Of a DNA stretch of 50,519 nucleotides, positions 1 through 8,200 are shown piece by piece. Source of the stretch: an uncultured Pseudomonadota bacterium (GTDB lineage: Bacteria; Pseudomonadota; Gammaproteobacteria; Burkholderiales; SG8-39); assembly GCA_903909415.1 (NCBI GenBank), contig CAIVVS010000216.1:1-50519 (forward strand). The letters are read 5' to 3'. A program made the translations under genes and the position numbers. Below the pieces are notes generated by a model, which searched no databases, was not told the origin of the DNA, and worked only from the letters and a program-made list of their open reading frames with translations. Position 1 is the first letter of the stretch. Each line of letters begins with the position of its first letter.

Positions 1-171
1 CGCGGCTGCCGGCGCGGCTGCCGCAGCAGCCGGTGCCGCCGGAGCGGGGGCGGCAGCGGGCTTGGGCGCGGGTGTCGCGGCCGGCGCCCGCTGCGCGAGC
101 GATGGACCATGGGCCAGCATCAGGCACGCCGCCATGATGGCGGCCCTGGCGGGACGGTGGGAGTTGCGCAT
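1..171 (-). CDS. cpaC: CpaC/RcpA-type Tad secretin, N-terminal fragment
   Basis: Only the first 57 codons lie in the window; the gene runs off the left edge. The visible N-terminus is a Sec signal peptide (MRNSHRPARAAIMAACLML..., likely cleaved after SLAQ) followed by a mature start made almost only of Ala and Pro. I chose the ATG at 171 because AAGGA lies about 9 bases upstream; an in-frame ATG at 189 has no such site. Identification rests on position: directly downstream of cpaB in Tad loci one normally finds the outer-membrane secretin CpaC/RcpA, which is exported by Sec. No secretin domain is visible, so another exported Tad protein is possible. Confidence 0.55.
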   Translation of the reverse strand, partial: MRNSHRPARAAIMAACLMLAHGPSLAQRAPAATPAPKPAAAPAPAAPAAAAAAPAAA

Positions 172-190
172 GTTCAGGTCCTTGGCCATT

Positions 191-1231
191 TCAGCGGGTG
201 CCCGTCAGGGGCATGTCGGAGGGATAGGTGAGCTTCACGCCGCCGGGGCCGGTCAGCGTGGTGGTGCCCGGCGTGGCACCGGCCGAGCCCGGCAGCCCGA
301 TCGAGGCGGGTCCTCCCGGGGTCTGGGTCGGCATCAGGTTGGGCACGCCCGCGGGCATGGGCACGTTCAGCGGCGCCGCGGTCGCGCCGCCACGCCCGCC
401 GATGATGTATTCCACCGAGGCCAGGTCGATCTCGGGCGACGTCGGGGTGGGCGCGCTGGGCTTCTGCGGCGCGAATCGAACCGCGCGGAAGATGTTCTTG
501 GTGTTGATGCGCGAGAGCATCACTTCGCCGGCGTCCTCGCCGCTGCGCAGGACCATGCGGATGCGCCCGAACTGCTGGGCCAGCGCCAGACGCGCGGCAT
601 CATCCGGATCCAGGTCGAAGGTCACGGTGCCATAGCGGAAGTTGCGCGCCTCGGGCGTGCCGGGCTCGGGCGACTTGGTCGCCTGCCCCGCCGCCAGCAC
701 CTTGACGCCCTGCAGGAAGGTGACAATCTCCTGGCCGCCTGTGCTCTCGGGCACGATCAGGTAGAGGTCGAGCTTGTTGCCGGGACGGACCATCTGCGCG
801 ATCGAGTTGAACTCGTCGATGTCCAGCGTGATCGCGCGGCGGCCCTTGTCGAGCATGGCGGACAGGTCGGCGCGGTCGTCCAGCACGTCCTCGCGGCGCA
901 GCGGACGGCCGCGCTCCACCGGGCGCAGCAGGCGCTTGCCCTCGATCATCGAAAACTGGTCGGCGGTCACCATGTCGGGGTAGAGCAGGTCGGCCTGGAT
1001 ATCGCGCGCGACCACCGTCTCGCCGCTCAGCATCGTGCCCTTGGGCGCATCCGCCATCGGCACCACCACGGCCACCGTCGGTCCGCCCTTGGCGCGCTGC
1101 TTGAGGTCGCTCTCGAGGCGCTGCTCGCGCGTCTTGAGGTATTGCAGCGAGAGGAACACCGCCGCCACGCCCAGTCCCACCGCCAGCAGCAGCAGTATCC
1201 AAACGCGGTTGATCCTCAGTCTAAGTGCCAT
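191..1231 (-). CDS. cpaB: Flp pilus assembly protein CpaB (RcpC)
   Basis: 346 residues. A single N-terminal membrane anchor (about residues 8-28) is followed by a SAF-like segment (about 50-115, with APKGTMLSGETVVARDI and LLRPVERGRPLRREDV) and the RcpC/CpaB domain (about 125-245, with AITLDIDEFNSIAQMVRPG and VDLYLIVPE-like strands). The last 70 or so residues are a low-complexity Gly/Pro/Thr-rich tail. CpaB proteins sit in the periplasm and are thought to stabilise or gate the CpaC secretin during Flp pilus export. GGAG lies about 8 bases before the ATG. It lies 84 bases after the small pilin gene and its stop sits about 20 bases before the secretin start, as expected for one operon. Confidence 0.9.
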   Translation of the reverse strand: MALRLRINRVWILLLLAVGLGVAAVFLSLQYLKTREQRLESDLKQRAKGGPTVAVVVPMADAPKGTMLSGETVVARDIQADLLYPDMVTADQFSMIEGKRLLRPVERGRPLRREDVLDDRADLSAMLDKGRRAITLDIDEFNSIAQMVRPGNKLDLYLIVPESTGGQEIVTFLQGVKVLAAGQATKSPEPGTPEARNFRYGTVTFDLDPDDAARLALAQQFGRIRMVLRSGEDAGEVMLSRINTKNIFRAVRFAPQKPSAPTPTSPEIDLASVEYIIGGRGGATAAPLNVPMPAGVPNLMPTQTPGGPASIGLPGSAGATPGTTTLTGPGGVKLTYPSDMPLTGTR

Positions 1232-1315
1232 CGCTGCTCTCCGGTTTGGCGCGCACGCGGCGCGCCTTGCTCAATTCGATTTCGGTCGTTGCCCGCTTCG
1301 TCCCGCCGTACCCGC

Positions 1316-1522
1316 TCAGGGAATGGTCAGCACCGTGGACCAGTTGATCGCGTAAAGGTAGCCGCGGTAGGCGGTCTTGATCGCGGTGAGCAGCTGGTCG
1401 ATCGGTGTGGAACCGCCGGTCGACACCACCAGCACCATCACCGCGACCGCCAGCACGATGGTGTACTCGACCGTGGACTGGCCGCGCTGCGCGCGCCTCG
1501 TTGAATTCGGGAATGGGTTCAT
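1316..1522 (-). CDS. Small Flp/TadE-like pilin (68 aa)
   Basis: 68 residues. A short basic leader with RRAQRGQSTVEY is followed by a hydrophobic helix (TIVLAVAVMVLVVSTGG) and a tail of about 35 residues. The G-Q-S-T-V-E-Y order matches the Flp prepilin pattern, in which cleavage follows Gly and Glu5-Tyr6 of the mature protein are conserved, so TadV-type peptidase processing is likely. The start overlaps the stop of the upstream gene (ATGA), which implies translational coupling. It may be a minor pilin or pseudopilin made in fixed ratio with its neighbours; the main pilin candidate is the gene at 4813-5094. The longer reading frame that runs upstream of this ATG is not believable. Confidence 0.8.
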   Translation of the reverse strand: MNPFPNSTRRAQRGQSTVEYTIVLAVAVMVLVVSTGGSTPIDQLLTAIKTAYRGYLYAINWSTVLTIP

Positions 1523-2235
1523 GGCCTGTCCACCGTGTTGGCGATGATGTTGGTGCCGTCGCGCGAGCCGGCGATGGTCACGTTGCGCTCCTCCAGGCCG
1601 CGCCTGAGGTGGAGCACGTAGCCGGTGCCGGCAGGGTTGGGGACGATGCGCGCCGCGCGCAGTTCCCATCCATCGGTCACCAGCGCCTGCTTGTAGAAGT
1701 CGGCGTTCACGCGCGCCGAGTGCGCGTTGTTCAGCAGCAGCGTGCGGCCCTTCTTCATCCCGTCGTCGTGCAGCATGTCGGTGAGCACCTGGCTCCCCGG
1801 CAGCCTGGGAAAACCCGCGCCCGCCTCCTTCAGCTTGCTGCGGTCCGGCACGCGTGACACGCCCAGCAGCGCGCGCGCGCCGGTGCCCGCCGCCTTGATC
1901 TGCGTGGTGTAGTAGCAGTTGCCATCCAGCATGGCGACGATCTGCCAGCCCTCGTTCTCCATCTCGAACACGCCGGACGCCTTGCCGCGCCACAGCGCGA
2001 GGTAGAACCGTCGTACCTCCTCGGGCGACAGCCGGGTGTTCAGCTCGGTGACCACCATGGGCAGGCCGTTGACCACGGTGCTGGGCGTGACCACGACCGC
2101 CTGGCCCTCGGGCGTGTCGTACTCGCGGCAGCCCAGCGCGTTGTCGCGCGCGGCAGCATGGGCAGAGGCGCAGGCGAACACGGCGGCGAACGCCAGGCGC
2201 GCGGCGCGGCGCATCGGCCGGGCGGCGGCGCTCAC
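1519..2235 (-). CDS. Unrecognised secreted protein in Tad operon
   Basis: 238 residues from a GTG that overlaps the stop of the TadE-like gene (GTGA); an ATG seven codons later (2214) is a possible alternative. The N-terminus is a signal peptide (MRRAARLAFAAVFACASAHA, cut near AHA-AAR). The mature part has two cysteines (LGCREY and DGNCYYT) that could form a disulfide, and motifs such as LSPEEVRRFYLALWRGK and MENEGWQIVAMLDG. I do not recognise the family. Being between two GQ-motif pilin-like genes with overlapping ends on both sides, it is probably a periplasmic or outer-membrane component of this Tad machine rather than an unrelated insert. Confidence 0.75.
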   Translation of the reverse strand: MSAAARPMRRAARLAFAAVFACASAHAAARDNALGCREYDTPEGQAVVVTPSTVVNGLPMVVTELNTRLSPEEVRRFYLALWRGKASGVFEMENEGWQIVAMLDGNCYYTTQIKAAGTGARALLGVSRVPDRSKLKEAGAGFPRLPGSQVLTDMLHDDGMKKGRTLLLNNAHSARVNADFYKQALVTDGWELRAARIVPNPAGTGYVLHLRRGLEERNVTIAGSRDGTNIIANTVDRP

Positions 2236-3119
2236 GGGCACCCCGCGGTCACGGACGGCCAGGTCGCGCCGCCCTGGAGGCGGTCGCCCGGCACGAAGTC
2301 CACGTCCATCTTGCCGAGCTCGAGCCGGCACCAGGCCACGTCGAATGGCACCAGCAACCACTTGAGGTTGTCCAGGCCGTAGGTCGCGAACACCGAGGTC
2401 GGCGTCAGGCCACGCACCATGTCCTTGGTATGCGTGCTGCCGGCGGAGCCCCAGCCATTCGCCAGGATGCTGGTCGACATGGAGAAGGTCAGCGAGCCCT
2501 GGTTCCATGCGCCGAACTGGGTGCTGTTGGCCTCCAGCGCCATGCCGATCGGCTGGCCGCTGTTGGCGTTCACGCTCACCGTCGCGGTAAAGCGGCCCTT
2601 GGTCTCGGGCTTGAAGGTCGAGCCGATCAGGTCGAGCAGGCCGGTCACCACGCCCAGCACCTTGTCCATCAGGCTCTCGGAGGAGTCGTTGGTGCTGGTC
2701 TGCCCGTATCCGGCGATGAGGCTGGCGCCCGTGCGGTCCTTCCACAGCTCGCGCGGACTCAGCGTGTCGGTGGTGCGGTCGGCCGCGCTGAACGCGCCGG
2801 CACCGTCACGGTAGAAGCGCTGCCGGACTTCCTTCAGCACTTCCGCGTCGGTCTTGTTGTTCGACGGCCAGGACACGGAGGAGGAGGTGCCGCCGTAGGA
2901 CACGGTGCGGTCGAAGGCCGCGTAGCGCGAGGCCATCGCGGTGGTCGACTGGATGTCCAGGAACTTGCCCAGCATCGGGATGATGAGGAACAGCGGGATC
3001 AGGAACAGGGTCGCGCCGATGACGAACTCGACCATGGCCTGTCCGCGCTGGCCGTGTGGGCGCTGGCCGCACACGCGCTGGTGCTGGCGCACCGGAACCG
3101 GGGAGTGGTCGGCGCGCAT
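2232..3119 (-). CDS. TadE-like pseudopilin
   Basis: 295 residues. The N-terminus holds QRGQAMVEFVIGATLF followed by a long hydrophobic helix to about residue 50; GQAMVEF fits the TadE/TadF prepilin motif (Gly at -1, Glu5, aromatic 6). The remainder is a polar, Ser/Thr/Asn-rich extracytoplasmic domain of about 240 residues ending ...TAGCP, larger than typical TadE. The ATG overlaps the stop of the TadG-like gene (TGATG) and the stop overlaps the next GTG, so it is translationally coupled on both sides. TadE-class proteins are processed by the TadV peptidase and act as minor pilins in Flp pilus assembly. Confidence 0.75.
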   Translation of the reverse strand: MRADHSPVPVRQHQRVCGQRPHGQRGQAMVEFVIGATLFLIPLFLIIPMLGKFLDIQSTTAMASRYAAFDRTVSYGGTSSSVSWPSNNKTDAEVLKEVRQRFYRDGAGAFSAADRTTDTLSPRELWKDRTGASLIAGYGQTSTNDSSESLMDKVLGVVTGLLDLIGSTFKPETKGRFTATVSVNANSGQPIGMALEANSTQFGAWNQGSLTFSMSTSILANGWGSAGSTHTKDMVRGLTPTSVFATYGLDNLKWLLVPFDVAWCRLELGKMDVDFVPGDRLQGGATWPSVTAGCP

Positions 3120-4756
3120 CAGAACCACGCGCTCAGGGCCTGGCCCGCCAGCGCCGCGGCCTGCGCCACCAGCCCGTTGGGCTTGAGCCGCGCCTGCCAG
3201 TACGGGCTGTACAGGCTGCCGTACTCGGCCTTGCCGTCGCTGCGCGCGAATGACGTGACGTCGGTCGGCCGCTTGAAGTAGGCGTTGGCCGAGGCCAGCG
3301 CGCGCATGGACTTGTTCTCGCCCGATTCCAGCGAGAGCTGCCCGCCGTCGCTGCCGCCCATCACGAACTTCGACGAGTTCGTGGTCGGTATGAGGTTCGC
3401 GTCCTTCTGGATCTCGATCCAGATCTCCGGCGCCTCGTCGTTCTTGAACTGCGCCGCCGCCGTAGTGGCCGAAGGATTGACGTTGTTGCTGCCCTTCTTG
3501 TCCGCTGTGATGTTGGCCTTGATGTCGCGGTAGGCGCGCAGGCCGCCGCGCGTGTCCAGGTTGGCGCCCTCGGGGCCGCGGCCCTGGCGCTCGAACGCGG
3601 TGAACATCGTGGGAACCGCCATGCCGGCGTAGGCCCAGCCGTAGGAGTCCGAGTAGCCGCGCACGAAGTTGTTGCTGCCGGACAGGTCCTGCGAGTTGCC
3701 AAGCGAGGTGCCGGCGATCGCCGCGCCGCTGCCCGCGGGCAGGAAGATCGGGATCGGCACCGGGATGGGAATGCCCAGGATGGAGAACCAGAACATGAAC
3801 AGGCCGGTCATGCCGACCGCGTCCAGGCCGGCGTACTCCTTGAACTTGTCCCCGCTCGCCGGCTGCTTCAGCTCGGTGCCGCCGGCGTGCAGGTAGAGCA
3901 TGAACAGCATGCCGTACTGGTACGGGATCAGCCGGGTGAAGTCCCACAGGAACGGCAGCGGCCAGAGCGAGGCCGGCTGGGTTCGGTTGTGGTAGAAGCC
4001 ATCCATCGAGTGGTGCTGCACCGTCGCCATCCGGTCCGTGCCGTCGGTGCCCTTGGTCGGGTCCATGGTGGCGGTGAAGTCGTTGTACTTGTAGGCGTGG
4101 TAGCCCAGCACCAGACCGCCCACCAGGGACAGGTCCGCATTCGGGTCGTTCGCCTTGATCACCGCGCCGATCGGGTTCAGGTCGTCCAGCACGTCCAGGC
4201 CGTAGCCCCCGCCGAGCGCCATCACCATGTTGCCCAGCGTCATGTAGTGGTAGACGTCGCCCGCGATCTTGAGCGCGTCGATGATGCCGTCGAGCAGCTT
4301 GGTGACGATGCCGCCGCCGGTGTTCATCAGGTTCTTCGCGGTGTTGGAAACTGGCTTGCCGACGCTGTTGACCTGCGCGTTCCACAGCGCATTCATCACC
4401 GGGGACAGGCTCGCCAGCGACGAGCCCACGCTGGTCCAGTTCCCGTTCCAGGTGTCGGCCCAGGCACGCGTCCACGAGGTCATGGACACCATCTGCGCGA
4501 CCGCCACCTGGTTGGCGATCATCGCGCGGTTCATGTAGGCCTGGAAGTTGAGGTCGCGCGCCTCGGTGACGGCGGCCGAGTAGGCCGCCGCATCCGCGGT
4601 GGTCTGAAGCCGGATCTTGGCCACCGACAACTGTCCCATGCTGTACATCGCCAGCATGGAGACGATCACCGCCGCCGCGGTGACGGTGATGAACACCAGC
4701 GACTGGCCGCGCTGCCTGCGCAGCGCGGTCAAAGCATTCCTGCGTGCCGCGGTCAC
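3119..4756 (-). CDS. TadG-like Flp pilus assembly protein
   Basis: 545 residues from a GTG at 4756, chosen because AGGGGA lies 8 bases upstream and because the Tad_N-like motif follows at once. The N-terminus has RRQRGQSLVFITVTAAAVI and a single membrane helix, then the LQTTADAAAYSAAVTEARD segment that is characteristic of TadG/TadE-like proteins (Tad_N). The long C-terminal part is presumably periplasmic. It includes a hydrophobic Pro/Ile-rich stretch near residues 320-345 (GLFMFWFSILGIPIPVPIPI) that could be a second membrane-associated segment. It lacks an obvious von Willebrand A domain found in some TadG proteins. It follows flp by about 56 bases. Confidence 0.75.
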   Translation of the reverse strand: MTAARRNALTALRRQRGQSLVFITVTAAAVIVSMLAMYSMGQLSVAKIRLQTTADAAAYSAAVTEARDLNFQAYMNRAMIANQVAVAQMVSMTSWTRAWADTWNGNWTSVGSSLASLSPVMNALWNAQVNSVGKPVSNTAKNLMNTGGGIVTKLLDGIIDALKIAGDVYHYMTLGNMVMALGGGYGLDVLDDLNPIGAVIKANDPNADLSLVGGLVLGYHAYKYNDFTATMDPTKGTDGTDRMATVQHHSMDGFYHNRTQPASLWPLPFLWDFTRLIPYQYGMLFMLYLHAGGTELKQPASGDKFKEYAGLDAVGMTGLFMFWFSILGIPIPVPIPIFLPAGSGAAIAGTSLGNSQDLSGSNNFVRGYSDSYGWAYAGMAVPTMFTAFERQGRGPEGANLDTRGGLRAYRDIKANITADKKGSNNVNPSATTAAAQFKNDEAPEIWIEIQKDANLIPTTNSSKFVMGGSDGGQLSLESGENKSMRALASANAYFKRPTDVTSFARSDGKAEYGSLYSPYWQARLKPNGLVAQAAALAGQALSAWF

Positions 4757-4812
4757 GGCGCCGTTCCCCTGGTGACGATCAGGCCGAGGATGGGCCGCGA
4801 CCGCGCCGGCAG

Positions 4813-5094
4813 TTACCGGCTGCCCTGCTCGTTGCCGTAGGTGCCGAGGTTCTTGGCGGTGGTGGTGCCGGCCGCACCGCTCGCCGCACCCTTGGCCGCA
4901 GTTTGGCCGGCGGATGCCGACTTGCCGGCGAGTTCGGCGGTCATCGCGGAGGTCTGGCCGCGGATGGCCTGGCCGAAGAAGCTGTACACGCCGATGGCGG
5001 CGATCGCGATCAGCGCGACGATGATGATGTATTCCGTCATGCCCTGGCCGGCCTGGCTGCGAAGACGGCGGACGGACTGGATGGACTGGATCAT
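4813..5094 (-). CDS. flp: Flp family type IVb pilin, likely major pilin
   Basis: 93 residues. The leader MIQSIQSVRRLRSQAG is followed by QGMTEYIIIVALIAIAAIGV, the classic Flp motif: cleavage after Gly, Glu5-Tyr6 in the mature pilin, then the hydrophobic helix. The Ala/Gly/Thr-rich C-terminal half (residues 50-93) is longer than in the shortest Flp pilins. GAGGGGA lies about 8 bases before the ATG. It is first in the operon, as is usual for flp, with about 190 bases of leader region upstream. The pilin would be processed by TadV and polymerised by the Tad ATPase, neither of which is in the window. Confidence 0.88.
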   Translation of the reverse strand: MIQSIQSVRRLRSQAGQGMTEYIIIVALIAIAAIGVYSFFGQAIRGQTSAMTAELAGKSASAGQTAAKGAASGAAGTTTAKNLGTYGNEQGSR

Positions 5095-5288
5095 GGGAAC
5101 TCCCCTCATTGGTATGGACGACGGTGAATGGTGGAACGCCTGGTTCAAGGCCTGATCCGGGAGTTGGATGCGCGCGCGGCGCCACCATGATCCCCAGTTG
5201 GAACCCTGCCGAAAACGACCCTGCGATTTAAACACACACGGGCACCAGCGGCAACCGCTTGACACCTGCGTTTCCCTATGAAACTGGC
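5095..5288 (-). promoter_or_regulatory. Presumed promoter/leader region of the Tad operon
   Basis: 194 bases between the tpsA stop and flp. It has a lower-GC patch around 5220-5235 and, just after the tpsA stop, a short 5-bp hairpin on the minus strand (GTTTC/GAAAC). I found no convincing -35/-10 pair and no strong terminator, so the assignment rests on position only. Read-through from tpsA into flp cannot be excluded. Confidence 0.35.
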
Positions 5289-8200
5289 TCAGTTTTTCTT
5301 GCCTCCGGATGATCCCGGACAGCCGCGGTCGTCGCGCGGTATGCGCGCACCCGAGCCGCGTATCGCAACCAGTTGCTGCGCGTCACCGGGACGGTAGCGC
5401 ACGCGCGAGTTGTCGGTCGCATCGCCGCCGCAGCTCGGCATGATGGACACGCCGGCCCCCCCCGCGGCGGCCTGCACCGGCTCGTCGCCAGCCTGGTTTG
5501 CGGCACCGCCCCCGGCGGCATTGCGGCCGACGAAGTCGGTCTCGCCGCCACCGGCCAGCAGCAAGGGGCCGTCGGCGCGCGCGCCTGCGCCACCGGCGAG
5601 TCCGCTCGCACCGGCCCCCGCCGAGTCCCCGACCGACGCGAGCGAACCGCCGCTGGCGCCATCGGACACGCCGTCGGGCGCGAACCCGCCGCCACCCGAG
5701 CCTCCGCCGGCCAGCGCCGCCCCACCTACACCACCGGAGCCGTCATCGCCGGCCCCGGCGGACTGCCCGCCGCCGCTGCCGGCGCCGCCGGGAGCGAATC
5801 CATCCTGCCCGGAACCCCCTGCGCCAGCGCCAGCACCGCCCGCCGAAGCCAGGCCGGCACCACCGGTCGCGCCAGCGCTGTCGCCGGCTCCACCCGCACC
5901 CGCCAGCGACGCACCGCCCGATGCACCGGCATCGCCGGCCAGCCCGGTGCCACCGCTGCCACTGCCGCCACCTCCGGCGCCTGCGCCGTCGAAGCCGCTG
6001 CCGCCGCCACCTGCGCCTGCGCCACTGCCGTCCGCCAGGCTCGCGCCGCCTGCACCACCCGCGCCATCGCCCGCGCCACCGGCCAGCGAGGTGCCCCCGG
6101 ATGCCCCGCCGTCTCCCCCGGGCCCCGCGAATCCCGCACCGCTGCCACCCGAACCGGCACCGGCGCCCGACAGTCCGCTGCCGCCGGCTCCGGCGCTGCC
6201 TCCATCGGCCAGCGTCGCCCCGCCCGCCCCGCCGGCACCATCCCCGGCGCCCCCGGCCAGGAAGGTCCCGCCGGACGCGCCGCCATCGCCGCCCTGCCCT
6301 GCGCCACCCGCACCCGAGCCGCCGCCCGCCGCGCCGGCCGTACCCGAGCCATCAGCCAGACTCGCGCCGGCGATTCCGCCTGCGCCATCGGCGGCGCCAC
6401 CGGCCAGCGAGCTGCCGCCCGAGGTCCCGCCATCACCGGCAAGCCCCGATCCCCCGGCACCCGCACCGCCGCCGCCCGCTCCACCCGCGCCGGATCCGTC
6501 GGCAAGGCTCGAACCGCCGCTGCCGCCACCGCCATCTGCGCCCGCGCCAGCGAGGCCTGTGCCGCCGGTGCCGCTGCCACCCGTGCCGTCACCGGCCAGT
6601 CCCGTTCCTCCGGCGCCACTGCCGCCGCTGCCATCGGCGAGCCCGGTGCCACCGGCACCGCTGCCTCCACCGCCCCCACCACCCGTGGCATCGCCGGCCA
6701 GGCCGGTCCCGCTCGTGCCGCCACTGCCGGTGCCATCGCCGGCCAGCGTGCTTCCGCCATCACCACCGCCCCCGCCGCCGCCGCCACCGACGAGCGTACC
6801 GTCGCCAGCAGGCGATCCGCCGCCGGTACCCGGCCCGCCCCCCGGCTCGGGAGAAATGGTGGACCCGGTCGGGTCACCGGTGCCGGAATCGGTCACCAGG
6901 ACCGGACCGGTGGCGCCGGGCGGACCGCCGCCGGAGTCAACCACCAGGGTCGGGTCGCCGCCGGGCGGGCCGCCGCCGGTATCGACCACCAGGGTCGGAT
7001 CACCGCCGGGCGGACCGCCGCCGGTATCGACCACCAGGGACGGGTCGCCGCCACCGGGCGGGCCGCCAGTCACCAGCGTCGGGCCCTGATCGGTTCCGGT
7101 ATCCGTGTCCAGCACCAACGTCGGGTTCGGGCCGCCGCCGGGCGTGTCGCCGCCATCGACCAGGGTCGCGCCGCCGCCGGGCCCCGACGGGTCGCCGGCG
7201 TCGTCAGGCGTGCCGGGCGGCTTCTGCGTCGGCTTGACCTTGGAGCTGTTGTCCACCGTCGTGGTCACGGGCTGGGTCGGGTCGGGCGCGCCGCCACCGC
7301 CGGGCGAGCCTCCCGGCGCGGGACCGTCGCCGGAAGAACTGCCGCCACCGCCGGTGGTGGTCGGGGTGGTGCCGCTGGTGGGGTTGCCCGGGGTCGTGCC
7401 TGCGCTGCCGGCGCCGCGGTTGCCGCCGCTGCCTGAGCCCGTGCCCTGGATCTGCACGTCGCGCGCCTTGCCGTTCACCACCAGGCTGTCGGTGATGCGA
7501 ATGTACTTGTCTTCCACGACAACGCCGCTGGCGTTGCGCTTGGGGCCGACGAGCTTGGAGATGCCGGCTTCGGTGGCGGTGTCTGGCGTCACATCCGTCG
7601 TGGTGGAAGACCAGCAGCCGAGGAAGCCGAAGTCGCAACTCGTCGTGGTCGCGTCGGTGTAGGTCGCGGGCGCGGAGGTGCCCAGGAGCGAGAGCCGGTT
7701 GTACACGCGCGCACTGGTCGACAGGTTCAGGTTGTTGGTTCCCAGCGCCATCGGGTCGCCGACATAGGCGCCGACGTAGATGTTCCCGGCGTACAGCGTG
7801 CCCGCCAGGTTGGGGCCGCCGATGTTGATGGTCGCCTCGGGGTGGAACTGGTTGAGGATACCCAGCGAGTTGCCGAGGAACTCGGTGCCGCCCGCGGCGG
7901 TGTAGCCGGACACGCCCGCCATGTAGATGTCGCGGTTGTTGGTGAACGGCCGCAGCGTGACGTCGGTGGCCGCGCGCGTGGTGATGGTGTTGGGCAGCAC
8001 GACGATGTTGTCGGCCACCAGCTTGAGCACCGAGCGGCGGCTGGCCGCGTCGAAGTCGGTGTTGAAGTTGTTCAGCGACAGGATGTTCAGCGTGCCGCCG
8101 GTGGCCAGCGTGAAGTCCCCCACCGGCTTGTCGACGTTCTTCTCCGCGTTCACGGAACCGAGTACCGGCACCAGCAGGTCGCCGGTGCGCAGGCCGTTGT

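Noticed and set aside
5373..7436. Long plus-strand reading frames (687, 559 and 579 residues) over the 3' part of tpsA
   Set aside because: They are antisense shadows of the Gly/Ala-rich repeat coding: GC-rich codons give open frames in every phase, and the translations are Arg/Pro/Ala-rich with no protein-like pattern.
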